Shown: piece after piece, positions 11,030 to 21,669 of the stretch
Position numbering within the stretch: position 1 is the first letter of the stretch
Layout of the letters: each line of letters starts with the position of its first letter
From: Tricholoma matsutake
Taxonomy: Eukaryota; Basidiomycota; Agaricomycetes; Agaricales; Tricholomataceae
Length of the DNA stretch: 64,000 bases
Direction: 5' to 3'
NCBI GenBank assembly: GCA_026075535.2
Contig: AP026538.1
Span: 15,632,337 to 15,696,336 of the forward strand
Translations under genes and position numbers: made by a program
Notes under the pieces: generated by a model
Told to the model about the DNA's origin: nothing
The model's input: only the letters and a program-made list of their open reading frames with translations
The model's database searches: none

Positions 11030-12100
11030 GTCTTTGCCAGCAATTTTTGGGTACACATTGTTGAGGGCAGGGTGAAGCATCAGGAAGACATTAAAACACC
11101 AGTTCATCCACCCCGCCAGCCTCTGCCAGTGATGCAGTGTCCTTGAAGTGCCTCATTTTGTTGCCGACCACGATGTAAATTCCTGGAGTTCATGGAGAAG
11201 GTCATCCAGTGCATATTCAGGGAGCATGAAGGACAAACTGTTGGCATTTACTTCAATGCCAATGATGGTGAGCTTCTCCCTGAACAGCTGCTTATGTGGT
11301 TCATGGGGTATGCCGAGTTTGTCCCATAGGAACAGAAGTCATGCTTGGTTTGTAGGCATGTGTTTCTCATACTTAGGGTACCACGTCTTGTTGCCCTCTT
11401 CATCAATCCCAAAGGAATTGTCCATGTATGCCCAAAGGTTCAGAATCATTCTGATGTTTTGCACAATCCAAGTTACCAGACCATTGAAGGAAATGTAGAT
11501 TCCTGCTGAGCCTCATCCTCCAAAACAGTTGTTACAGTTGACATCTTGCTTGCCATCAATAGTAATGATCTGCTTGACCTGCCACAGGGGGTGCATTGGT
11601 AACAAACAGTAAGCTTCAGCTATGTCTGACTTGAAAAGAACTAAACACTGTCCAGGTTTTGCTCAGTGACATGCCAGTAAGCCTTCACCCAGATGTGTCA
11701 TGTTGTCAAGGGGGAAACCCTTAATATCATCACATTTGATCATTGAATTCAGGGCAAATGGGCCTGCACTCTGATTGATCACCATCTGCAATTTTTTGGA
11801 CTGTGGTTTTGGTACAGCATGTATGGGAGAGGCATGCATGCCTGGGAGGAGGTCTCAACCGAAAGATCCAGAGAATCTCCCCTTTGAATGCTCATGGTCA
11901 TGCTGCTCTCGCAAGAACTCAGCTTCCTTGTCACCTGGTGGCATCCCAAGCGACTCATCAACAGGGGTGGTATAAGTCTTGAACTGTGTGTCAGCCTACA
12001 GCCAGAATCCTTCTCACAGTCCCTTGCAGACGGACTCAACAAAAGGACGGTTAGGGTGAGTCTTGAGTAGATTCTTGAAGTGGTTCACATTGATAGGAGT
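11030..12100 (-). pseudogene. DIRS reverse transcriptase
   Basis: Minus-strand reading gives, in order, a conserved entry (HPNRPFVESVCKGL, about 12010-12060), a SAGPFALNSMIK block (about 11730-11770), the finger-palm motif SDIAEAYCLLPMHPLWQVKQ (about 11570-11630), FGG.GSAGI (about 11505-11520) and the catalytic motif YMDN (11417-11428). Active enzymes have YxDD; here the last Asp is Asn. The codon change GAY to AAY follows a C, so it fits CpG-to-CpA decay. Further TGA codons sit where Arg is expected (CH*AKPG near 11665, GG*GSAG near 11512, QA*LLFLWDK near 11343, TK*G near 11150). It copied the element RNA into DNA. Confidence 0.75.
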
Positions 12101-13739
12101 GATGATTTTGAATAGATTTGGATTATCTTCAATGGTCTTTAAAGCTTCAACATTGGCAAGTTCCTTGTGTGGGATCATCGGGAGAGGTTTTGCACTTTCA
12201 GTCCAGTTTGCAAGGCAAAATGGGGGGATGGAGTCAGGAATGGTGCCCCTCTCTTCACTACTCCACAAGTTGTACCAGAGGTACTTGGGCTGCATCCCAT
12301 AAACTGCATCATTTTTGCTGAGGGCAACTCTCTTGTCCATGTCCACACTGCTTGCACTTGAGGCAGATGTAGCAGTATCTGCAATTCCCTGCTGCACTGC
12401 GGCATCCTCCTGTGCTGTTGAATCATTGGCATGTTTCAGATGAGTGATCTCTGGGGTTATGGTCTCCAACATTGTAGCACCCATGCATACTCCCCTGGAC
12501 CCCATCTGGGAGAAAGTATGTGGAGTAGAGGAAAGTGAACTGGTCTTGGTCTGTGAGTAAGATTGCTTGTCCTCTGCCAACCATTGCCCTGACTGCTTTG
12601 TCAAAAGTGATGAGCTTGTGATGTGCACTGAGTTGTTTGGATGAGAATTCTGATGCCATGTAGTCCCCCCACTTCTGTAGCTCTTTGCTCTGATGTGGGA
12701 AAGCAAATGTGGTTGCTTTGGTGGTGGCATGCCATGTGACGGTCCAGTCACCACTCATTTGGACCTTTCTACCAGGATCTGCTTTTCCAAGAGATATTTC
12801 TGTTCTTCCGATGTGTCCCACATTCTCTTTAGGAGGGGCAATGTGGTGCAGTTACTGAAGATAACATTGAGGTTGAGTGCTTCTCCCTTGAAGATTCATT
12901 TCCACTCTGATTCTGGGAATCCCTGAGGGGCAGATGCCACTCATCGAATTTCTCACTCGGCAAAATTGAGGTCCTTCTGGAAAACGGCAAGGGTTTCTCT
13001 TGTCTTCTTACAATTTTTATTGAGTTCTCTGGCTTCGGTAGCAACATTGGCAGCATACCAAGGCAGTTGTGATTGATAGACTCTCTTTTTTTGGTTTGAC
13101 TCTCCCTCTCCTGTCCCTCATTCTGAGTCATTGTCTGAGTTTGATGAGATTGAGGGGCTGTGTTGTTGCTTCTTTCAGAGTAGTTCTTTCCGAAGCTCAT
13201 GCAAGAGTTGTTCAGCCTCTCCTGCATGAGAATCTCCTCCTTTGTTCCTATTCCTCTGTCCTGAGTCATCAACATGTCCCTAGGTTCCTCGAGAGTCTGC
13301 CCAACTCCGGCTTCCACTCCTTGTTCTTCAGCTCCCTTCTGCTATGTGGCAATAAGGTCAATATAGAGTGTGTACTCCTCAAGTGTGGCATGTCTGTCTG
13401 GCTTGTCGGTGTTTGCATCATGCAAGACTTGTAAGATCTGGTATAGGGCTTCCATTCTCATGATCTTCTCTGTCCTGAAGTCTTGGATGAGACTGTCCAT
13501 CTTGGAGATGAGACCAGTCCTGAACTCATCCACATTGGACCCTGGACTCTGCCCTCAAGTGAGTGAGAGTGGTTCACATTGACTTCAATCCTTGTGCCTG
13601 CATCTCCCAGCTGTTCAAACAGAGTTGGCTTGCACGGGTACTCCAATGGACCCTTGTTCTCCTGAGTCAGCATCAACTTGTGCAGAATCTTCAGTTCCTT
13701 GGGTTTCCATGGTTTGACTGAAGTAGGTTGAGTGTTCAT
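12040..13739 (-). pseudogene. gag-like ORF of the DIRS element
   Basis: Probable start ATG at 13739 (MNTQPTSVKPWKPKELKIL). The sequence continues through a helical region (NVDEFRTGLISKMDSLIQDF, about 13475-13535) and a conserved stretch containing SGDWTVTWHATTKATTFAFP (about 12680-12750) that is familiar from gag-like proteins of basidiomycete DIRS elements. The reading frame changes near 13545 and again near 12900, and single stops occur, so it is broken. Such gag proteins are thought to package the element RNA. Downstream it runs directly into the reverse transcriptase with little or no spacer. Family assignment rests on recollection of the motif. Confidence 0.6.
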
Positions 13740-14213
13740 TGTTGGACATGGAGAACATGATGTATAGATAAGAATACAAAAAAAGACAAGTGAGATATAC
13801 TGCGAGATGAAACTAAGAGAGAGTGTAAGGTGCAGAGAGACTCTGAAACATAGAACATCTCTGAAGCCCACACTTCCCCTAGGAATAGGAGTTGAAGCGA
13901 TCTCGACGGCAGGAGGTTCAGCATGAATTTTCATAGCAGGTGATGCTGAGTGACATTCAGTGTGAACATCTGTCGCATGCGGTGCAGACATAAGAGTGTG
14001 TGCACACAGTGCAAAGAGTCAATGGGCATATGCATTGCCATGGTCATACCTCCCGCCATTGGACTTGCATAAACAGATGATCAACTTGAAATCATGTGAC
14101 ATCATGTTATCAAAAACAACTTGAATGACATAGGTAGATAAAGATATCTTAGCGAGATGGGTTTACCGATCAATGTGCTGGGTGTTAGATAACATGTTAT
14201 CTGACATGGGCCC
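13740..14213. other. spacer between DIRS gag and the 21-kb inverted-repeat block
   Basis: No gene recognised. A short perfect palindrome AGATAACATGTTATCT ends at about 14202, immediately outside the left inverted repeat. A related motif (GTTATCTGCCA) is repeated three times at 35367-35408, outside the right inverted repeat. Confidence 0.4.
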
Positions 14214-14347
14214 TAGTGTTGCCACTGGCTCAGCCGAGGTTTTTCAATAAAATGGCTATAGCATGCCAGATAAATTTCCTAAATTCACCAGGATATTTGA
14301 GCATGTGGATGGGCCCATAAGCCGAGGGGTTGTCTGCCAACATTAGT
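14214..14347 (+). repeat. left inverted repeat of the 21-kb block
   Basis: Starts TAGTGTTGCCACTGGCTCAG, inverted copy of 35055-35188. The same first ten bases also open the 1001-bp hAT-like element at 41092. Confidence 0.85.
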
Positions 14348-14979
14348 TGAACCGATCAATTGTCCCTGAGTTATTTTATAACCATGTAGCGTGCTGGCGA
14401 GCTGGCAGCAAAGCCCACTACTTTTGTAGTGTAAACAGTAGCAAATGAGATCATGTGTTGGGTGGTTCAATGTGGGGTTCTATTGTTTTTTGATTTTTTC
14501 AAGTGCCCTCATGCACTCCATCGTATCTGCAAACCATGCCTTGGCTGGGCCAGGCCATGGCCAGATGGTGGCTCTCATTGTTTCTGTTTTTTGGAGTGCC
14601 TGTCTTTTGGAGAACGATTTATTGTAAGCTGCAGTGACTTTCAGTTGTGTAACTGCTGCAATATTTCTGGGTTCTCATGGTCAACTTATTCACAAGTTTC
14701 GTCTTTGCCATGTTGTAGTCTGTGTTGGTCTTTTTTGTTCTTTTCATTGTCACAATGTTCACGAAGGTACATGATCTGGCATTTTTAGGTATAGCACTGT
14801 GAGAAAGATGACGACTTTAATGTCTCACTGCGTCCATCCTTTGTGCATATTATGATTTAGGTCTAATCTGCCAGAGTGGCAAGCAACACTTATCGTTTAA
14901 TTATTGGAGTCCTTGAGTAACTATGGTGTCCACTTTACACTGCTGTCTATGGATATCATTTTTGATGAGGTCTGATCCT

Positions 14980-15209
14980 TGCCGATGGAACCTTGTTCTT
15001 TGTAGATGAGGATCCGTTGTCTCCTCAACAGTTCAACATCATTGCTGAGGTGCAGGCAGTGCGGTTGCATAGTGACTTCACCACGTTGATGCTCGGCCCC
15101 CCTGAAGGGTGCAGTAGGATGATGTCTTTAATCTGGCAACAGCAAATATCAGCGCTGAAGAGAATCGAATTGGAGGATGATGCTGTGGATGCAGGACGTT
15201 CTGTGGTAA
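14980..15209 (+). CDS. possible exon of a plus-strand gene inside the block
   Basis: An open frame with coding-like composition (FVDEDPLSPQQFNIIAEVQA ... MLGPPEGCSRMMSLIWQQQI ... KRIELEDDAVDAGRSV) ends at a consensus donor GTAAGT (15210). A possible following exon begins after an AG near 15380 (DVVDEYLQSIGEEGWQHSHF). No domain recognised. It may be another captured gene fragment, transcribed opposite to the Helitron genes. Upstream exons were not found; 14432-14979 shows nothing recognisable. Confidence 0.3.
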
Positions 15210-15734
15210 GTTTGTATTTGTGCATGTTTTCTTTTTTTGATGCAGTATTTGTTGGTAGAGTCCTCACATCAGGCGCTGGGTTGTGGATGATCAGATGCTG
15301 TTATATGCATCTTGTAATGTGCTCATCAGTGAACACAGTTAATCGATTAGCGGTGTTTGCTTACCATGGTCTGTAGTTGGCAGACGTTGTCGATGAATAT
15401 TTGCAGTCCATAGGCGAAGAAGGTTGGCAACACTCGCATTTTTTAGTGTTATGTGGATGCTCAAATTTCTCAGTGCCCCTTATGCCAGGAGATGTTGTCC
15501 ATTGCTGTGTAGTGCTCAGCTCTCAAGAATCATCATGAGGTGCACAATGTACTCATGTGAGCACTCAGAATTTTTTTCCTTCCACAATATTGGCTGATGA
15601 CAATGCTTTTAGGATTATTCAATGTTTGCTGTGTCAATTGATAAAGTACAAATTCATACATCATAATGACAAGCTTCGTATATAATAATACACAATGGGG
15701 TTTTCTGTGTTACATAACAAATAGGCGGAGCATG

Positions 15735-17283
15735 CTAAGTGTGTTTTGTTGGACTCTTGCCTTTTGGTTTTTTAGATTTCAGCGGCTCATCTGCAGATTT
15801 GTCCAATTCTGACCAGTCAATGTCATCAATTTTCATCGTGATGTCTTCAGTCTTCTCGGATGATGCATGCATGGTTTGCTGTTGCTCTGAGCGCAACCCT
15901 TCATCGACAACATTGAACAGCCTCAAAGGGTCCAATTCTGATGGTTGCTGTTGTGAACTGGTAGCATGGGTCGCTTGTGCTGAGGAATCTGTGGGCAACA
16001 TTGGTTGCTGATGGATTTCCACAGGAAGATCAGACTTTGCGATGACTTGGATGGTTTCAGCATTGAGTTTGAATGTCTGTCCCATCATAAGCGAAGCAAG
16101 TTTTGGCAGAAACAATTTTGACTCACTTTTCTCATTCTCGGCTGGCTTCCTTTCATGTTGGTGATATTCATTTGGTACATATGCAATGTTACAGTACACA
16201 ACACCATGGTGCCTGCATGCAGCTTATCATAATATTCCCAAGGGGGGATCAGATGCAGATCAGTGTCTCGAACATCATGTTGAATCAGTTTTGCTTCATG
16301 ATGTCAAAAGAGATTTCCACCATAATCTGGCAGAAGATGTGGGTCATAGTAGGCACTGACATATATATCATGCTCTTTGCAATGAAGTCAGATAGTTATA
16401 ACAGATAGATCAAGTGAAGGATACATACTAGTTGGAATGCCGGCATCTGTTTTGGCTCCAATATGTTCAGCGCCGCTTTGTGGAGCATTCTGTACATGCT
16501 CTGAGTGATCCACTTTGTTTTCATCAACTCCTTCTTCGACTAACTGGCATTTGACTCCGATAGACGTCAAAGGAGCATCAACAGTCAGAGGCACCTGGAT
16601 TGCGACCAATGGAATGAGATGCAATGATTATTTATAATCTAAATGAGAAGCATACACCATATATCAGACCAAAATAGACAAGAATGAGATCGCGAGGGCC
16701 TCTTCCATCAGAGGTACTCGATCTTGTCCAATCTGTGTGAGCAAACTCCTAAGCGATGGTGGTTAATTTTGATGATGAGTTTGTTTGGTATACAGAAAAT
16801 CGGGGACTTACATTTGCTTGTTCATCACTAGTTAACTGACTAAAAATGGTCTGTAGTTCATTGCAAGTGTTGTCAAATAGAATGCTGATGTTTTCTGTCG
16901 CACAGGTCAGTTTTGCAAGAGCAAGGCAATATTTTGGTTTGGATTTGATGACAATGAACTGAGTAGAGTATTATAAATAGTATTGTTAGCAATGAACAAC
17001 AACGCACATTATCAGTACTCATGTAATGATTTCCTTTACAATCCAGTTGAGTGCCCAAGCTAGAATGGGCGATCTCTCCAAATAACATCATCCTAACCAG
17101 TTTGCCATCGTGACTGACAAAGATGTGGTTGTCATTCCGAGCTGCATTCTCCATGTGATCGAAGAAATCCTTGTGGAAGTCACTATTTGCGAGTGTGTTG
17201 AATGATGGCTTAGAGAATTCAGTGACGAAGTTTCAATAGAAGACCTTTTGGTGATTTTGAAATAAGGCAGAAGGAGCAGACAT
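15735..17283 (-). pseudogene. intron-containing cargo gene beside the Helitron, unknown function
   Basis: Start ATG at 17283 (MSAPSALFQNHQKVFY). Exon 1 (17283-17008) ends at donor GTGCGT. Exon 2 (16958-16812; FIVIKSKPKYCLALAKL...) joins in frame and ends at GTAAGT. Later exons contain LTQIGQDRVPLMEEALAISF (about 16680-16750), VPLTVDAPLTSIGVKCQLVE (about 16530-16595) and LIPPWEYYDKLHAGTMVLCT (about 16200-16260). The last exon (MGQTFKLNAETIQVIAKSDL) ends in a Ser/Gln-rich, acidic and then lysine-rich tail stopping at 15735. Similar proteins seem common in mushroom genomes, but no domain name can be given. TGA codons replace probable Arg residues near 17234 and 16304. It lies downstream of the helicase in the same direction. 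An ssDNA-binding partner like the RPA genes of plant Helitrons is possible but unproven. Confidence 0.5.
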
Positions 17284-17426
17284 TTTCAAGTAGTGGTCAG
17301 GAATTGAGCGATGGTGGTGGATGGTTGTGAGCAAAGAACAAACAAAATGTCTCAGAGTGATGGTGTGCTTAGATGAGACTGTGTGGACTTACGATATGTG
17401 CAACATGTCATCGTTATTTGTGGCAT

Positions 17427-17666
17427 TGTAACTGTGGCAGCAAAGCCCACAGTGGAGTCCATAGCAGAGTCCACAGCCAGAGTCTGTCATTTCCCTTAGT
17501 GGTCACGTGGCCTTGTAGATAGACACACGTGTGTGTAGATAAAGAACATCTTTTGCTTGTCCATGTCTCCATCACCTCGTGTCTAATAGTAGACACGAGC
17601 CTTCCTTGGTGCATCCATCTAGTAGTAGACGCATCTGCATTCAGGTGGTCAGACCAGCCATCTCCA
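17427..17666 (+). repeat. 5' LTR of G2
   Basis: 240 bp, TGTAAC to CTCCA. It differs from the 3' LTR at 16 positions by eye, 13 of them explained by CpG transitions. Immediately downstream (TCTGGTGACAACAGCG) is where the tRNA primer site should be; the matching tRNA was not identified. Confidence 0.9.
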
Positions 17667-18124
17667 TCTGGTGACAACAGCGAGATTTGCACTCGGCTAC
17701 TCTACTTGTAATCTCGGGCACCTGCTGCTTGTCACTCGGTCCTCTACCTGTTTCAACTATCGGTCCACTCGGTCCACTCAGTTTCAGCTCAGTTCTCTGC
17801 CCAGCCTCGGTTCACCTGTCATCTTGATCACAGCTTCCTGAAGTCATCTAATTTGTCTGATCTATCTACTGCACGCCAACCTCACACCCACCACACTGGT
17901 GAGAACCACACAATGAGACAACAAGGGTAGATTCCTACCGGCTATGACACCCAAGACCACGGTGCTGTCTTCAACAACGTCCTCCTTCATCCTTCCATCA
18001 GCATCCAACATCTCAACCAGCCCCATCTCAACCAGCCCCTGATCCCCACCAGCCGTACTGCCTCCCACCCCACAGTTTTCAGCACCCACCACCCCTACCC
18101 CCCCCTGACAACAATGACAAAACA

Positions 18125-19381
18125 ATGACAGACTCCACAAAACTCTTCTGGGGTCACCATGAGCACAAGGACAAAAACCCACAAAATTTCATAAACGGCA
18201 TCGAACGTCAGTTCTCCTTGAAGACCAACATCTCGGACGTACAGAAGCTCAGAATGTTTGAACTAAACTTGGAAGCCAGCGCTGTCACCAACCAGTGGTG
18301 GGACGGACTTGCCTCTGCAGATAAAGACACCTGGGACCACTTGGTGAAGGCCTTCATGAAGAGATGGCCTCATAAAACACCCACAGTGAAGATGGTTGAA
18401 GAGAAGCAAGTGGCACTAGAACAAACAACAATTACAGAGGAAGAGGTAGGGAAGCGGGTGAAGGTGAAGGGGGTCGAGGAGTTTGCACACGTAGTCTGGG
18501 CAGATAAGGTAGAATGACTGGCGGCAGCGGTCCCCAACATGAATGGCCTCCTCATCGGTAGCATGTGGAAAGCAATGCCGAAGGTATTACAGAAGGTAAC
18601 TGGATCTGGACACACCAACTGGGCCTTGTTCTGCCGTGCCATTCACATGGCGATGCTCACTCAGATAGATGAGGCAAAGGAGGAAGAGAAGGAAGAGAAG
18701 GAGGCACAGAGTCTACAAGAACAGGTGAGGAAACTACAGGAACTACACAACACGTCGATGCGGGACATCACGAACACATTCCAGAGACTCACCATAAACA
18801 CCCCCACTCCCATCCCACATTTTCCAACACTCCAAATGCAGCCAACCAGCATGCAGAACCCGAACCAAACCCCCACACAGATGTTCAACCACCTCCCACC
18901 ATGCACCACCTATCAAACACCAGTTCAAACACCGTACAGACAGAACAGACCTCCAGCTGTGCACATGGAAGACATCATACAACTTGCACTTCCCATCCAC
19001 CTGAACACCCCAGCCGGTCGGGCACTGTACAATGCCCAGGTCAACCAGTGGAACACAGACAATCCAGGGCTGTACATGAGCAAAATACAACCATACCCCC
19101 TCTCACCTGGAACCACACCAGTCGCATCGGGAGAATGCTGGAAATGTGGTATGCTGGGACATACAAGCCCCAACTGTCAGAGCCACAACCCAATTCCAGC
19201 CATCAAAGGATGATGGAGATCTATCGCTGGAACCATCAAATGCAGCTGCACCCCAACAGTCACATCGAACATCAACTACGTTAGCAATGAGGGCCCTTGG
19301 GCCACAAAGGAAGAATACGACCAGCAAATCATTGCTGACTTTTTGGCAAGCCAGGGAAAAGAGCAGGGGTCATCAGCATAG
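18125..19381 (+). pseudogene. G2 gag
   Basis: The frame runs from ATG 18125 to TAG 19379-19381. It begins with a capsid-like retrotransposon gag region (MTDSTKLFWGHHEHKDKNPQ; WWDGLASADKDTWDHLVKAF near 18295-18355), then a Glu/Lys-rich helical segment (18660-18740), a Pro/Thr/Gln-rich linker and a CCHC zinc knuckle CWKCGMLGHTSPNC (19138-19179). Gag forms the particle and binds the RNA. TGA codons at 18515 (KVE*LAA) and 19211 (KG*WRS) sit at probable Arg positions; otherwise the frame is intact. Pol overlaps in the -1 frame, with a slippery heptamer 19 bases before the gag stop. Confidence 0.8.
19354..19360 (+). promoter_or_regulatory. putative -1 ribosomal frameshift site GGGAAAA
   Basis: The heptamer G GGA AAA lies in register with gag codons (GGA at 19355, AAA at 19358), the X_XXY_YYZ rule for -1 slippage. 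The pol frame is open from 19339, so a shift here would join Gag to protease-Pol before the gag TAG at 19379. A downstream stimulatory structure was not modelled. Confidence 0.5.
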
Positions 19382-21669
19382 AACCAGAAGTTCCACTGGT
19401 GACCCAATTGCTTGTCAACCAGAGCAGGGAGGTCCTTGGGTGTGACGAGGCATCACCCAGGGACAAAGTAAAGCTGTCCGATATCATGTGCACCATAGAC
19501 ACCAACATGTACCTAGAGCATCCAGAATCAATTGTCATTGATTTGGACTGCCTGGGTAGTAAGGATGAGCAACAGAACAGTGTACCATTTCTGCACACCA
19601 TCAAACTAAATGGCCCAAAAGGGGAGGTTGTACAACTGACGAGCACATTCAATGATGGCACAATGGCGAGTGCAGTGGATCTAAAGACATTCCAGAATGT
19701 TAAGCACTGGCTCGACCCTCTTCAGAGGTCAAATTGCATACTGCGCATGGCTGATGGATGACTCGTACCATCAATGGGAGTCTGGAATGGATGAATCACC
19801 GTTGGTGAAATCTCCCACATGGGAACTTTTGAGGTCTTCGATAGCAATGGAGCCTGGTCAGTGCTGTTCGGAAAACCCTTATTAAAGGCTTTCAAGGCAG
19901 TCCATGACTACGAGTTGGACATAGTGAAAATTCCCAAGGGCAATGATTGGACTGAACTGAGAAACCAGTACCATGGCAATGTGGGAACAAAGCCACTGCT
20001 TCGAGCAGATCCTGACCCCAAAAGGAACCAGTGCATTAACTTCAAGGGGGATTGTTGTGCATCCCCCTCGAGGCAAGTCTCACACAATAAAAATGATAGT
20101 GAACCGGTTGATGTAGCAGAAAGTGAAACAGCACTACTACTTACATCGGGTCAAGACCAGGACACTGAAAAGCACATAAACTTGAAGGGGGACCACGGTG
20201 CATCCCCCTCAAGGCAAGTCTTCCAACCCGATAATAGTATTAATGAGCCAGTTGATGAAGCAGTAACTGAGCAAGCAGGATATGCGAACTACTCCTCAAA
20301 TAGTGGAGGCCAGGAAGAGGAAAATTCAGAAAGACAAAAGACAGCTAAAATCCAGCACCCACTTACCCAGGAAGGAAACAAGCAACATACATGCGAAGAA
20401 CACATCAAGTGGCGAGAAGTTAATGGCTTAGAAGGGAAAAAGTCTTGAACAGACTGAGCAATAGCAAAGGGCAAAAGGCTAGGGAAGCCATTGCCAAAGA
20501 GAGTAAAACCAACTTCCCAACCATCACCATCAATTGCAATACCATCTACTGATACATCTAACAACCTAGATCCCACACCAGACCATGAAGGTAATGTATG
20601 GAACATTGACATAAAGACACAGAACATCGACTCTGGCACTGAGCAGAAGATAATTCTGAGCAATCTTGACAAAGAGGTGTTCACTTGGCAATCAGACCCA
20701 TTCAAGATCAAACATGTGAATGCAGTGCTGGCAGAGCTCACCATAGGCAATGATCTAACCCGAGAGCAACGGATAAGCATTGAAAACTTACTCTGCGAGT
20801 TCACTGACTGCTTTGCACTATCCATGAGCGAGGTAACAGTAGTAGCAGGAGCCACACACAAGCTGAATGTGCCCAATGGTACAAAATTCAAGACAAAGGT
20901 GAACCAGCAGCCACTCAGTGGACCCCAAAAGGAATATTTCAATGGCGTACTTGACAAAATGCTGGAGGCTGGTATTATCGCCCCAATCGACATCAAATGC
21001 TGTGGAGCAACCACCTTAGCAAAGAAAGTGCATGAAGGCAATGGACTAACCATTGAGGAATTACAGCACAGAGTCAATGATGAGTGCATCACAGCTGGGA
21101 TCCCATCAGCATTTAAGGACCTTCCACCCCAGGACCCCAAGCAGCATGATGCAGTACAGGTAGAAACACAAACTAAGTGGCGAGTATGTCAATACTTCAC
21201 CGAGCTGAACAAGGTGACAAAAGTACCCCTCATGCCTCAAGGAGATATATGGGCCAAACAACAGCACCTGAGTGGACACCGATGGATAAACACATTTGAC
21301 TTTGCAGCAGGATTCTATGCTTGTGAAATTGGGCCTGAGGACCAGCCATATGTATGCTTCTATGTTGAAGGATGAGGATACTTCTGTTACAAGTGTATGC
21401 CCTTTGGGCTAACAGGTGCGCCTTCCACTTTCACAGAAATGACAGCCCAAGCACTGGGTGACTTGGTAGGAATACTGTTTGAGTTGTTTGTTGATGATGG
21501 TGGAATGGCTGGAGATGACTTCATGGAAACACTGACTAACATCTGAACATTACTAACCAGAGTAAGAGAAAAAGGACTCTCCCTATCAGCAGCCAAGTCA
21601 AGCTTCTTCATGACTGAAGCTGTCTTTGCTGGAGCAAGAGTGGGACCAACAGGTATAAAACCAGACCTT

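Larger units (their letters stand above)
9470..13739 (-). mobile_element. DIRS-type tyrosine-recombinase retroelement, degenerate
   Basis: Read on the minus strand the order is gag, reverse transcriptase, RNase H, tyrosine recombinase. That is the DIRS arrangement and excludes LTR elements, which use a DDE integrase. The bounds given are those of the recognisable coding region. The split direct or inverted terminal repeats expected of DIRS elements were not identified, and DIRS elements make no target duplication. All domains carry stops or altered catalytic residues, so the copy is inactive. Confidence 0.8.

Noticed and set aside
20289..21140. 283-residue minus-strand open frame
   Set aside because: It lies antisense to G2 pol, which has the recognisable RT sequence. 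The composition is that of a shadow frame.
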